Shown: positions 1 to 8,686 of the stretch, one piece after another
Position numbering within the stretch: the stretch's first letter is position 1
Layout: every line of letters starts with the position of its first letter
Assembly (NCBI GenBank): GCA_038562375.1
Contig: JBCFAY010000015.1
Span: 17,872-81,871 of the forward strand
From: JBCFAY01 sp038562375
Lineage (GTDB): Bacteria > Bacillota > Clostridia > Christensenellales > CAG-138
Length of the DNA: 64,000 nt
Reading direction: 5' to 3'
Notes under the pieces: generated by a model
The model's database searches: none
The model's input: the letters and a program-made list of their open reading frames with translations, nothing else
Told to the model about the DNA's origin: nothing
Made by a program: the position numbers and the translations under genes

Positions 1-1368
1 GCTTCTCCTCCCTTGCCGGGCGAGCCGACGCCGCTGCCCACGCCTACGCTTTCGCCGGAGGAGGCGCTTCTTTCCGCGGCGGATCTCGAGTTTATGAAAA
101 ACAAGGTCAACATCCTCATGCTCGGCTGGGACGAAAGCCCCGAGCGCACCGAGGATGAGGACAGCGAGCTGTACCGGGATGAAAACAACAACTTCCGCTC
201 GGATGTTTTAATGCTGCTCACGATCGATTTTGAACAGCACACCGCCAAGCTCATCTCGATCCCGCGCGACACGCTCGCGCCGATCTACAACACCAAGGGT
301 CACTGGAAGATCAACGCGGCGTTCGCCCTGGGCGGCTCCGCCAAGGGCAACGGCTTCGAGTATGCGATCAACACCGTGAGCAGCCTCTTGGGCGGCATCC
401 CGATCAACTACTACGCGGGCGTGAATATGACGGGGATCAAGGCCGTCGTCGACGCGATGGGCGGCGTGGATTACGATGTGGATCAGCGCATTGTGCTCAA
501 CGGCCGCGTGCTGGAAACGGGATATCAGCATTTGAACGGGCAGCAGGTGCTCGACTATTGCCGCGCGCGCAAGGGCATCAGCACGGACGTGGGCCGCACG
601 GACCGCCAGCAGCGGATACTGTTCGCGATATTCGAGCAGCTCAAGTCAAAGAACCAGCTCGTGAACCTTCCAAAGATATTCACGAGCGTGCAGGGCTACA
701 TCAATACGAACCTCAACCTGGAGCAGATCGCCGCCCTGTCGGTGTTCGCGCTCGATCTTAAGAGCGAGAATCTGACCCGCGCGACGCTCGATGGAGAGTA
801 CATCACCAAGACGGCGTATTCGAACGGATCGTTCTACGTGCTCCATAACGACGAGCTCGTGGAGCTTGTGAAGGATACGTTCGGCATAACGATCAAACCG
901 GATATCCGCTACGATGCGGCCTACGTCAAGGCGCAGAAGGCCGCCAAGGAGGCGGGCGCCTATACCGATGCGGCCGATTACGTCGCGTCGCTGGCATCTC
1001 CTCTGCTGCAGACGATTCCCGGGCTTTCGGAATCGTATCACAGCCTCGTGGGCGCGCGCGATAAATGCCTGTCGCTGATCGACCTGGACGACGCGGATTC
1101 CCCGAAGCAGCTATCGGTGAAGAAGATCGAGGCGGCACAGGAGAAGCTGCGCTTGGCGCTGGTCGACACGCTCACGCTGCTAGGCAAGACAAAAGCGGAT
1201 TTTTCGACCTCCAGCACAAGGAAACTCCTGCCCGCGGACGTAATTTCCGATCTCCCGGCCGCCTCGCCGATCGCGACGCCCGTTCCCACCGGCGGCGGGC
1301 TTGAGCCGATCATACCCACGCCGAGCCCGGAGGCGGGCGGAACCGTGGATCCCGAGGCGATCGGCTGA
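1..1368 (+). CDS. LytR-CpsA-Psr (LCP) family cell-wall protein, 5'-truncated by window edge
   Basis: The reading frame is open from base 1, so the gene begins upstream; the membrane anchor expected of LCP proteins is not in view. LCP enzymes attach undecaprenyl-linked anionic polymers to peptidoglycan outside the membrane. Family signs are the stretch from NILMLGWD through RSDVLMLLTID, the arginine of SIPRDT, the GGVDYDVD strand and the CRARKG...GRTDRQQRIL segment holding the conserved arginines. After the LCP domain come a helical region and a Pro/Thr-rich tail (PTPSPEAGG type), also seen in other exported proteins here. The next gene is convergent. The family call is secure; the polymer substrate is not known. 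Confidence 0.9.
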   Translation, partial: ASPPLPGEPTPLPTPTLSPEEALLSAADLEFMKNKVNILMLGWDESPERTEDEDSELYRDENNNFRSDVLMLLTIDFEQHTAKLISIPRDTLAPIYNTKGHWKINAAFALGGSAKGNGFEYAINTVSSLLGGIPINYYAGVNMTGIKAVVDAMGGVDYDVDQRIVLNGRVLETGYQHLNGQQVLDYCRARKGISTDVGRTDRQQRILFAIFEQLKSKNQLVNLPKIFTSVQGYINTNLNLEQIAALSVFALDLKSENLTRATLDGEYITKTAYSNGSFYVLHNDELVELVKDTFGITIKPDIRYDAAYVKAQKAAKEAGAYTDAADYVASLASPLLQTIPGLSESYHSLVGARDKCLSLIDLDDADSPKQLSVKKIEAAQEKLRLALVDTLTLLGKTKADFSTSSTRKLLPADVISDLPAASPIATPVPTGGGLEPIIPTPSPEAGGTVDPEAIG

Positions 1369-1446
1369 AGCTTGCGTTTTTACAAAACGCGAAACGGCGC
1401 CCGAAGGGCAATTTCTCATCAAATCCACAAGCGATGCGGCATGCAA

Positions 1447-1480
1447 AACGGCGGCTTCCGGTGTTCCGGAAGCCGCCGTT
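1447..1480 (-). terminator. Perfect 15-bp hairpin terminator
   Basis: AACGGCGGCTTCCGG pairs perfectly with its complement across a TGTT loop. Read on the minus strand the stem is followed by TTTTGC, so it best serves the DUF368 gene; no T-run follows on the plus strand. Confidence 0.75.
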
Positions 1481-1501
1481 AATGCGTGAAGTAAAGTCGG
1501 T

Positions 1502-2320
1502 TCAGACCTTGGACATCGCCTTTTCGATCGCAAATGTCGCCAAACAGCCGCCGACGAGCAGCAGCGGGCAGGTCAGCCAGTTGATGCCGGCGGGTAAGCC
1601 GGGGAAGATCAGCGCGACGCTTGAGCAGAGGAATCCCAAAACGGCGAAATACACCGCATGCGGGTATCGGATGAACGCCGCGCGCACCGAGCGGATCAAA
1701 AGCAGCGCGACGACCACGACGCCTACGCCGGTACAGGCGAGCATCGGGATGTTGAAGGCGTTGAGCGCGGCGAGCATCTCGTCAAACAGCCCGAGATAGA
1801 TCAAAAGGAAAGAGGTGCTGATGCCGGGGATTACGGTTCCGACGGCGATGATGCCGCCGCAGAGCGCGGCCGTGTAGCCGTTTAAGGGCAGGTCGATGCC
1901 GCCCGTGAGGTTCTTAATCAGGGAAAGCGCGAATATGACCAGAGCGCCGACGAGCGTCGCGATCAGATACTTCGGCTTAAAGCCGCTCTCTTTGACGCCT
2001 TCTTTCCACAGCGAGGGCGCCCCGCCGAGGACCAGTCCCATGAACAGATACAGGATCGGCAGGCGAAAATGGCTCAGGAGCACGCCGAGCACCTGCCCGG
2101 CCGCGAGCAATCCAACCACGCCGCCGATGCCGATCGGCAGCAAAAACAGAAAATTCGCCGATGGAGCGCGGAAAAAGCTGTAGATCGCATCCAGCATCCG
2201 CCGGTATAAGCCCATCGAAACGGCGAGTATGCCGCCGCTCACGCCCGGCAATATCGCTCCGATGCCGATCACGAGGCCCGCGAGCGCTTTTTCCCAAAAT
2301 GTCTTTGTAGTTTGCTTCAT
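1502..2320 (-). CDS. DUF368 family polytopic membrane protein
   Basis: This 272-residue protein is almost entirely hydrophobic, with about eight predicted membrane segments. The N-terminal GIGAILPGVSGGILA and the internal GTVIPGISTSFLLIYLGL are the repeated PGxSGG/PGIS loops typical of DUF368. Members have been linked to undecaprenyl-phosphate recycling in some bacteria, a link I carry over only as a possibility. The start chosen is ATG at 2320 (MKQTTKTFW). No Shine-Dalgarno precedes it, and a TATAAT box lies only seven bases upstream, so the message may be leaderless. A TTG at 2356 would put the promoter inside the gene, so I rejected it. Confidence 0.85.
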   Translation of the reverse strand: MKQTTKTFWEKALAGLVIGIGAILPGVSGGILAVSMGLYRRMLDAIYSFFRAPSANFLFLLPIGIGGVVGLLAAGQVLGVLLSHFRLPILYLFMGLVLGGAPSLWKEGVKESGFKPKYLIATLVGALVIFALSLIKNLTGGIDLPLNGYTAALCGGIIAVGTVIPGISTSFLLIYLGLFDEMLAALNAFNIPMLACTGVGVVVVALLLIRSVRAAFIRYPHAVYFAVLGFLCSSVALIFPGLPAGINWLTCPLLLVGGCLATFAIEKAMSKV

Positions 2321-2327
2321 AGGTATC

Positions 2328-2356
2328 ATTATAGAGCTTGCAATCGGGTCGCGCAA
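2328..2356 (-). promoter_or_regulatory. SigA-type promoter placing the transcript start at the ATG of the DUF368 gene
   Basis: TTGCGC (2356-2351), a 17-bp spacer and a perfect TATAAT (2333-2328). The predicted +1 falls at about 2321-2320, the A of the ATG. No ribosome site can fit in between. Confidence 0.65.
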
Positions 2357-2456
2357 GTTAACGTTCGATTAATATCGGACGAAGTGCGCTTCATGCAAAA
2401 GGGACCACAACGGTCCCCTTATGCCGCAAAAGGGCCGCAGGCAAGCCAATGCGCGG

Positions 2457-2485
2457 TTGAAAAAGGCATCCGTATCTGCTATGCT
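2457..2485 (+). promoter_or_regulatory. Probable tyrS promoter
   Basis: TTGAAA (2457-2462), 17 bp, TATGCT (2480-2485), giving a leader of roughly 85 nt. I looked for a T-box motif in this leader and did not find one. Confidence 0.5.
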
Positions 2486-2578
2486 ATAAAAATGGACTAT
2501 GAGGCATAAGGCAAGGAATCGGATCCTGTACGGAAGCCCGATTCGCTTTGTCTTAGAAACAGGAGCGAAACAGGGTTT

Positions 2579-3805
2579 ATGCGAAACGCGTATGATGTTC
2601 TGGAGGAGCGCGGCTTTCTCAGGCAGTGTTCACACCCGGAAGAGCTCAGGGAGCTCATGGGAAAGGAACGGCTCACCTTTTACATCGGATTTGATCCGAC
2701 GGCGGATAGCCTGCATGTGGGCCACTATGTGGCGCTGATGACGATGGCGCATATGCAGCGCGCCGGGCATCGCCCCATCGCCCTGTTGGGCGGCGGTACG
2801 GCGATGATCGGCGACCCGTCCGGCAAGGCGGATATGCGGCGCATGCTGACGATCGAGGAGCTCGATCACAACGCCGCGCGCTTTAAGGCGCAGATGTCGC
2901 GCCTGATCGATTTTTCGGACGATAAGGCGATCGTCGTCAACAACGCGGAATGGCTTCGGAGCCTGAATTTTTTGGATTTCATGCGCGACATCGGCGTGTA
3001 TTTCTCCGTCAACCGTATGCTCGCCGCCGAATGCTATAAAATGCGCCTGGAAACGGGCCTGACGTTTTTTGAGATGGGCTATATGCTCATGCAGAGCTAT
3101 GACTTCCTCGAGCTGAACCGCCGCTACGGCTGCGTAATGCAGATGGGCGGCGACGATCAGTGGAGCAACATCCTAAGCGGCGCGGACCTCATCCGCCGCA
3201 AGGAGCAGCGTCCCGCCTACGCGCTGACGACCACGCTTTTGACCACGTCCGACGGCAAGAAGATGGGCAAGACCGAGAAGGGCGCGGTGTGGCTCGACAA
3301 GGAAAAGTGCAGCGTATACGATTTCTATCAGTATTGGCGCAACGTCGACGACGCGGACGTCGAGAAATGCCTCTCGCTTTTGACCTTCCTGCCGATGGAT
3401 CAGGTTCGGGACCTCTGCAAAACCAAGGGCTCCGAGATCAACGAGGCGAAGCGAATTTTGGCGTTTACCCTGACCGAGCAGGTTCATGGGACCGAAGAGG
3501 CCGAGCAGGCGCAACAGGCGGCACAAGCGCTCTTCGGCGGCGGCGGCAGCCTTGAGAACATGCCGACCATACGCCTGGATAGCGCGCTGATCGAACAGAC
3601 CGGCCTTCGGATCACGGATCTTCTCGTGCTTGGGAACCTCTGTAAGTCCAAGTCCGACGCGCGGCGGATGATCGAGTCCGGCGCGGTGTTCGTCGACGAC
3701 GTTAAGATTGAGGACGTCCACGCCGAGCTCAAGCCGGAAGCGCTGGAGTCGGGCGCGGTCCTTCGCAAGGGCAAAAAAGGCTATTGCCGGGTATTGCTCG
3801 CGTGA
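2579..3805 (+). CDS. tyrS: Tyrosyl-tRNA synthetase
   Basis: Class I synthetase charging tRNA-Tyr in the cytoplasm; 408 residues, normal for the bacterial enzyme. YIGFDPTADSLHVGH carries the HIGH-type signature (HVGH, residues 46-49) and KMGKT (about 228-232) is the KMSKS loop. GGDDQWSNI is the conserved tyrosine and ATP pocket. The C-terminal ~65 residues (LLVLGNLCKSKSDARRMIESGAV...) are an S4 RNA-binding domain. ATG at 2579 gives the usual N-terminus. The stop overlaps the GTG start of the next gene by four bases, so the two are probably translationally coupled. Confidence 0.97.
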   Translation: MRNAYDVLEERGFLRQCSHPEELRELMGKERLTFYIGFDPTADSLHVGHYVALMTMAHMQRAGHRPIALLGGGTAMIGDPSGKADMRRMLTIEELDHNAARFKAQMSRLIDFSDDKAIVVNNAEWLRSLNFLDFMRDIGVYFSVNRMLAAECYKMRLETGLTFFEMGYMLMQSYDFLELNRRYGCVMQMGGDDQWSNILSGADLIRRKEQRPAYALTTTLLTTSDGKKMGKTEKGAVWLDKEKCSVYDFYQYWRNVDDADVEKCLSLLTFLPMDQVRDLCKTKGSEINEAKRILAFTLTEQVHGTEEAEQAQQAAQALFGGGGSLENMPTIRLDSALIEQTGLRITDLLVLGNLCKSKSDARRMIESGAVFVDDVKIEDVHAELKPEALESGAVLRKGKKGYCRVLLA

Positions 3806-4425
3806 GAGCGTACAAAACGGTGCACGAGAGCGCGAAGATCGAGCTCGTGATACAAAAGTCCCGCTTTATCGGCCACTGCATGCCGGCGGCGGATGAGGAA
3901 ACGGTGCAGGAGCACCTTGGACTCGCGCGCAAGCAATACTATGATGCTTCCCACAACGTGTACGCCTACTCGCTCGGCGAACTGGGCGGCATCGCGCGCT
4001 ACAGCGACGACGGGGAACCGGGCGGTACGGCCGGGCTTCCGGTGCTCGAGGTCATCCGGCAAAAAGGCGTAACGGACACGCTCGTGATCGCCACGCGCTA
4101 TTTCGGGGGAGTGCTCCTCGGAGCGGGAGGGCTCGTCCGCGCATACGCCAAGGCGGCGTCGCTGGCCGTCGAGGCGGCGGGGATCGTTCGCCTTGAGCCG
4201 GGCTGGGAAATCCGGCTGACGGTCGATTATCCGCTCTACGGCGCTCTCGAGCCGCTCGCCCGCGAATACGCCGCCGATGTGCAAAGCGAGTTTTCGGACA
4301 GGATCACCATGCGCCTGAAACTTCTCAGGGACAGGCTCGAACCGTTTTTCGCCAGGGTCAGCGACCTGACCTGCGGTCGCGTTCAGCCGGAGATCCTCGG
4401 GGAGTGCATCATCCGCATCAGATAG
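3802..4425 (+). CDS. YigZ/IMPACT family protein (UPF0029)
   Basis: 207 residues. The N-terminal domain runs from KSRFIGHCMPA through YDASHNVYAYSLG to YSDDGEPGGTAGLPVLEV and TRYFGGVLLGAGGLVRAY, all classic UPF0029 signatures; the C-terminal ~75 residues form the small DUF1949-type domain. The family is related to eukaryotic IMPACT, and its bacterial role is unsettled. The start is GTG 3802, overlapping the tyrS stop as GTGA; earlier in-frame TTG codons lie inside tyrS and have no better ribosome site. Co-transcribed with tyrS. Confidence 0.9.
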   Translation: MRAYKTVHESAKIELVIQKSRFIGHCMPAADEETVQEHLGLARKQYYDASHNVYAYSLGELGGIARYSDDGEPGGTAGLPVLEVIRQKGVTDTLVIATRYFGGVLLGAGGLVRAYAKAASLAVEAAGIVRLEPGWEIRLTVDYPLYGALEPLAREYAADVQSEFSDRITMRLKLLRDRLEPFFARVSDLTCGRVQPEILGECIIRIR

Positions 4426-4447
4426 ATTATATGTTGGAGGAATGATT

Positions 4448-5521
4448 ATGCAGATCAAGGTAAATCGGGTCGCCCAGGGTAAAGCGAAGCCCGCGGACGA
4501 AAGTAAACTGGGTTTCGGCAAGCTCTTTACCGACCATATGTTCATCGTCGAATACGAGGAGGGCAAGGGCTGGTACAATCCGCGCATCGAGCCGTATCAT
4601 GCGCTCGCGCTCGACCCCGCCTCGACGGTCCTTCATTACGGCCAGGAGATTTTCGAAGGGCTTAAGGCCTACCGCGCGAAGGACGGACGCATATTGATGT
4701 TCCGCGCGAAGGACAACTGCATCCGCCTGAACCGCTCCGCCGAGCGCATGCGTATGCCCCAGATCGACGTCGACTTCAACATGAAGGCGATGCAGATGCT
4801 CGTGGACGTCGAGCGCGACTGGGTGCCGCACAGCGAGGGTACGTCGCTCTACATCCGCCCGACGATGATCGCGAACGATGTGGGCCTTGGCGTGCACGCG
4901 GCGCACAACTATATCTATTACATCATCTGCGCGCCTTCGGGAGCGTATTATCCCGAGGGACTCGCGCCGATCAAGATCCGCGTGGAGGATCGCTACGTGC
5001 GCGCGGTCGAAGGCGGCACGGGCGAGGCCAAGACCGGCGGCAACTATGCCGCGTCGATCAAGGCGGCGGATGAGGCGTCGGCCGAGGGCTATGCCCAGGT
5101 GCTCTGGCTCGACGGAGCGGAGCGCAAATACATCGAGGAAGTCGGCGCGATGAACATGATGTTCATCATCGGCGATACGCTCGTTACCGCCGCGCTGCAC
5201 GGCAGCATTCTGCCGGGCATCACGCGCGCGTCGATCCTCACGCTTGCGCGCGAGATGGGGCTCAAGGTCGAGGAGCGCAAGCTTTCCATCGACGAGCTGA
5301 TGGCTGCGGCGCGGGACGGCGGCTTGAAGGAAGCGTTCGGAACGGGCACGGCGGCGGTCGTGTCGCCGGTCGGACACCTGACCTATCGCGGCGAAACGGT
5401 CCCCGTGCAGGATTCCGGCATCGGGCCGATCACGATGAAGTTCTACAACATGCTTACTGCGATCCAATGGGGCAGCGAGCCAGATACCCACGGCTGGGTA
5501 AGCGAAGTGCCGAAGTTCTGA
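4448..5521 (+). CDS. ilvE: Branched-chain amino acid aminotransferase
   Basis: PLP enzyme exchanging amino groups between Leu/Ile/Val and 2-oxoglutarate, the last step of branched-chain synthesis. At 357 residues it is the longer eukaryote-like class. Signs are LHYGQEIFEGLKAYR near the N-terminus, the lysine of GTGEAKTGGNYAAS (about residue 195, the Schiff-base lysine), EVGAMNMMF and LPGITRASI. I chose ATG 4448 because GGAGG at 4436-4440 sits seven bases before it; an ATG at 4442 is too close. It lies 22 bases after the YigZ gene and may be read from the same message. Confidence 0.95.
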   Translation: MQIKVNRVAQGKAKPADESKLGFGKLFTDHMFIVEYEEGKGWYNPRIEPYHALALDPASTVLHYGQEIFEGLKAYRAKDGRILMFRAKDNCIRLNRSAERMRMPQIDVDFNMKAMQMLVDVERDWVPHSEGTSLYIRPTMIANDVGLGVHAAHNYIYYIICAPSGAYYPEGLAPIKIRVEDRYVRAVEGGTGEAKTGGNYAASIKAADEASAEGYAQVLWLDGAERKYIEEVGAMNMMFIIGDTLVTAALHGSILPGITRASILTLAREMGLKVEERKLSIDELMAAARDGGLKEAFGTGTAAVVSPVGHLTYRGETVPVQDSGIGPITMKFYNMLTAIQWGSEPDTHGWVSEVPKF

Positions 5522-5555
5522 CTTTGGGACGCAGTAAGCGACAGAGGAACAGGGA

Positions 5556-7454
5556 ATGAAACGTAGATTAGCCGTACTGACGATCGCCGCGCTGATGCTG
5601 GCGGTATTGTGTCCCGCGGGCGCGCTCGCGGCGACGTTTACCATCGGCACGGAACCCGCGCAGCTCGAGCAGGCGGGAACGGTAACGCTCAATATCACGG
5701 TGACCAACGACGGTTCCGCGCCGATGGAGAATATATTCATCGGGGGGCCGGGCGTCGCGTATTCCGCGGACGGCAAGGTCGTCCAGCCGGGCGAAAGCCT
5801 GTATTTCCCGCTCAAGGGACTGCAGATCTCCAAGGATCAGATCGGCAAGGAGCTCGTATACACCGTGACATGGCAGGAGAACGGCGAACTGAAGAGCCGC
5901 GATCTTTCCACCACGGTCCTCTTGGGCAATCAGGTCGCGCTGGAGGCAAAGCGCACTGCGGACAAGACCCAGGCCCCGACGGGCGGGATCATCAAGCTCA
6001 CCTACACGCTTAAAAACACCGGCAGCGTCCCGATCAAGAACATCTCGATCACGGACAAGGAAGTGCTGCGCGGCAAGAAGATCGCGAGCGATATCACGCT
6101 CGAGGGCGGCGCGCAGAAGGAAATCGTCTACGAATACACGATGGGCGAGAAGACCATCGTCTCAAAGCCGGTCATTACCTACACCACGGATCAGTCGACG
6201 GAGGAAAAGACCTACTCCATCCCCGAGCTGTCGCTGGGCATGGTCAACGCGAAGCTCGTCTGGGAGGTTACCAAGGGCGCGACGACCGAGCAGGGCACCG
6301 AGTTCACCATCCTCGTGACCAACAACGGCAACCAGACCGTCAAGTCGATCCAGGTGATCGACGAGCTCGGCAACAAGGTGAACGAGTCCGTGTTCGCGCT
6401 CGCCATCGGCGAGAAGAAGACGCTCAAATACTCCGTGGCGGCCGACCAGAAGCGCGATGTGGTGTTTTCGATCTCGGGCGTCGACGCGACGGGCGAGCAG
6501 TACAGCGATAAATCGCAGGTCTATCCGGTGCGCTCGTACATCGATCCGAACCTGATGGATCTGAGCATCGCGACGGAGGTGGTCTCGCCGCTCAACAGCG
6601 CCGGTTCGATCTCCCTGCGCTTCACGCTCAACAACGCCGGCTCCGTCACGATGACCGAAGTGGTGCTATCCGAGGAAACGCTGGGCGAACTCGCGCGCTT
6701 GGATGCGATCGACCCGGGAACGCAAATCGTGGAGAAGACGCTCAACGTCGGAAGCCCGCGCCAGATGGTGTTCACGCTCTCGGCGCTCGATCCCTCCGGA
6801 AACCCGCACGAGTATATCGTTAAGCTCAACGCGCTGCTTCCGAGCGCCGCGCCTTCTGTGACCGGCGCTCCGACGGACGGCGTCGAGACGATCGACGAAC
6901 AGGCGAAGACCGTCGGCGCGCCGCTGACCGAAACGCTGAAAACCCTTGCGATCGTGATCGCGGTGCTCGCTGTGATCGCGGGCGTGGCGATGTACGTTTT
7001 GGGCGCGTCGGAGAAAAAGAACGCCGCCGCAAGGCGGCGCGGCACGGTCGAACTGGGCGTCGCTCCCGCCGCCGAGAGGCCTCAGAGGAGGCCGGTACAG
7101 CCGGATCAGCCGATGCGCACGGAAAGACCGGTTCCGCGCGCGCAGAGCGTTGTGCGCGCCGAGCCGCCAAGGCCGAAGCGCGTCCAGGATGCGCCGCAGC
7201 CCAGCCGGCCCATTGTGCCCAAAGAACCGTATCGCCCGTCCCGTTCGTACGGCGGCCCATCCGTGCCGACACCGCCGCAGCGGGAGCAGGATGACGTCCG
7301 CCGCGCCCCGGTTGCGCCCTCTAGGCTTCGGCCGCAGCAGCCGCAGCCGCAGCAGCCCAAGCAGCGCCCGGATCCCAAGCTGCCCGGCGAAGGGATGGGG
7401 TATTCCGACCGCAACCGCGTGCGCCGCGTGCGGCCTACGGACGACGATAAATAA
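5556..7454 (+). CDS. Secreted, membrane-anchored protein with four Ig-like (CARDB/DUF11-type) repeats
   Basis: 632 residues. A signal peptide (MKRRLAVLTIAALMLAVLC...ALA) is followed by at least four beta-rich repeats of about 100 residues. Each is marked by a TLNITVTNDGS-like phrase: near residues 40, 150, 250 and 350 (LTYTLKNTGS, FTILVTNNGN, LRFTLNNAGS). A membrane segment (LAIVIAVLAVIAGVAMYVLG, about 465-485) leads into a Pro/Arg/Gln-rich cytoplasmic tail of ~145 residues. The architecture suggests an exported adhesin or scaffold held in the membrane. I do not recognise a specific function. It starts 34 bases after ilvE. Confidence 0.75.
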   Translation: MKRRLAVLTIAALMLAVLCPAGALAATFTIGTEPAQLEQAGTVTLNITVTNDGSAPMENIFIGGPGVAYSADGKVVQPGESLYFPLKGLQISKDQIGKELVYTVTWQENGELKSRDLSTTVLLGNQVALEAKRTADKTQAPTGGIIKLTYTLKNTGSVPIKNISITDKEVLRGKKIASDITLEGGAQKEIVYEYTMGEKTIVSKPVITYTTDQSTEEKTYSIPELSLGMVNAKLVWEVTKGATTEQGTEFTILVTNNGNQTVKSIQVIDELGNKVNESVFALAIGEKKTLKYSVAADQKRDVVFSISGVDATGEQYSDKSQVYPVRSYIDPNLMDLSIATEVVSPLNSAGSISLRFTLNNAGSVTMTEVVLSEETLGELARLDAIDPGTQIVEKTLNVGSPRQMVFTLSALDPSGNPHEYIVKLNALLPSAAPSVTGAPTDGVETIDEQAKTVGAPLTETLKTLAIVIAVLAVIAGVAMYVLGASEKKNAAARRRGTVELGVAPAAERPQRRPVQPDQPMRTERPVPRAQSVVRAEPPRPKRVQDAPQPSRPIVPKEPYRPSRSYGGPSVPTPPQREQDDVRRAPVAPSRLRPQQPQPQQPKQRPDPKLPGEGMGYSDRNRVRRVRPTDDDK

Positions 7455-7456
7455 TT

Positions 7457-7483
7457 CGCAAAAGTGGGAAACCCACTTTTGCG
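7457..7483 (+). terminator. Perfect 12-bp hairpin after the repeat-protein gene
   Basis: CGCAAAAGTGGG and its exact complement flank an AAA loop just after the stop codon. The run TTTT is inside the stem rather than after it, so terminator strength is uncertain. Confidence 0.6.
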
Positions 7484-7497
7484 AGGTTCACCATGCA

Positions 7498-7591
7498 TTT
7501 TCGGCCCTCAGTTCTCGCAACCGCTCAAACTGTCGGGCCGAAAAGCACTTCAAGGTGTCATTTTGCACCGTACGTGCCGCTGCAAAATGAC
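7498..7591. other. Two long hairpins in a convergent intergenic gap
   Basis: Stem one is TTTTCGGCCC (7498-7507) with GGGCCGAAAA (7535-7544), extended inward by CAGTT/AACTG. Stem two is GTCATTTTGCA (7557-7567) with its perfect complement (7581-7591). They may be RNA 3' ends or extragenic palindromes; no gene is visible here. Confidence 0.5.
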
Positions 7592-7644
7592 GGATTGGAA
7601 GCCTCTCTAATACTCTTAGGCTTTTTATGGTAGCGTTCATAGTG

Positions 7645-7669
7645 AATCCCCCGGCAAAGCCGGGGGATT
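7645..7669 (+). terminator. GC-rich hairpin with T-rich 3' flank
   Basis: AATCCCCCGGC, an AAA loop and the exact complement, followed by CGTTGTTATTTG on the plus strand. The core is the same as in the terminator at 62080-62108. Confidence 0.6.
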
Positions 7670-7720
7670 CGTTGTTATTTGTCATAAAACGGCTGCAAAT
7701 TGGACCCGAAATCGATTCCT

Positions 7721-8665
7721 TTATCCCGGCAGCAGCCCGAGCGCGCTGAACGCGTAGATCCAAACGAACAGCGTCAGGATGCACAAAGCGGAGGTAAACA
7801 CGACGATTTCTCCCGCAAGCGCGTCGTCGCCGCCGAACTCCTTGGCCATGGGAAAGGAACTCAGCGCGGTCGGCGCGGCGTAGATGATCATAAGAACGAC
7901 GAGCGCGTGTTCGCGGATGCCCAGGAGATAGGCGGGGATCAGGAAAACCAAAGGGACGATTACCAGCCGTGAGAGCACCGTGAAAACGAGCGTCCGCCGG
8001 TGCGCCTTCGCGGATTTGAACGAGAACGACGCGCCGAGCAGCACAAAGCCGAGCGGCGCGGTGACGGAGCCGAGACTGTTTAACGGGGAAAACAGGATTT
8101 CGGGGAGCTTTAGCCCGACGAGCTTCAGCGCGATCGCCGCGAGTATGGAGAGGATCAGCGGGTTGCGGATCACGCCCAGCAGGATTGCCTTTGCGTTTGT
8201 GCTTTTGCCGTTAAAGCGCTCGAGCACGATTACGGCAAAGCAGTTATAGAGCACCACGGTGACGGATATGAGCACAGCGACAAGGCCGAGCGACCCTTCG
8301 CCCAGCAGCGAGGCTGCGATGGGCACGCCGAATATGGCGGCGTTGCTGCGGAATATCCCCTGAATGATAACGCCGCGCTTGCAGTTTTCCGGTTCGAGGC
8401 AGGGGATGATGAACCAAAGCGCCGCGACCGAGATCACGACGCTCAGCGCGAGGTAGCCGATCACCAGCGGGTTTACGGCGGTGCTCCAGTCGCTTCCGTA
8501 GACGTTGCAAAAGAGCAGCGCGGGCAGGAACAGGTAGGTGATGAGCTTGTTGAGCCTGGAGAGGGAGTGCTCGTCCACCATTCCGGCGCGCCGGACGATA
8601 AATCCCGCCGCCATCAGCATGAACAGCGGGGCGACGGCATTAAGCGCGATTTCAAAACTGTGCAT
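7721..8665 (-). CDS. AEC (auxin efflux carrier) family transporter
   Basis: 314 residues with about ten predicted membrane segments in two halves, typical of AEC permeases. Phrases such as LITYLFLPALLFCNVYG, GVIRNPLILSILAAIALKLVGL and PLGFVLLGASFSF match the family. Members export organic anions such as malate or amino-acid derivatives; the substrate cannot be read from sequence. Start ATG 8665 (MHSFEIALNAV) is preferred; TTG 8677 is an alternative, with GGAGG close to it. It lies 21 bases after glgP and may be the last gene of that operon. Confidence 0.85.
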   Translation of the reverse strand: MHSFEIALNAVAPLFMLMAAGFIVRRAGMVDEHSLSRLNKLITYLFLPALLFCNVYGSDWSTAVNPLVIGYLALSVVISVAALWFIIPCLEPENCKRGVIIQGIFRSNAAIFGVPIAASLLGEGSLGLVAVLISVTVVLYNCFAVIVLERFNGKSTNAKAILLGVIRNPLILSILAAIALKLVGLKLPEILFSPLNSLGSVTAPLGFVLLGASFSFKSAKAHRRTLVFTVLSRLVIVPLVFLIPAYLLGIREHALVVLMIIYAAPTALSSFPMAKEFGGDDALAGEIVVFTSALCILTLFVWIYAFSALGLLPG

Positions 8666-8686
8666 GGAGCCGTCCAAAGCCTCCCG

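Noticed and set aside
2357..2578. T-box upstream of tyrS
   Set aside because: A GGGACC/GGTCCC hairpin is present, but there is no GGTGG..CGCG motif and it lies before the likely promoter.
4427..5833. 468-codon open frame on minus, opposite ilvE
   Set aside because: Shadow of a clear gene; composition dominated by Arg/His/Val and no family motif.
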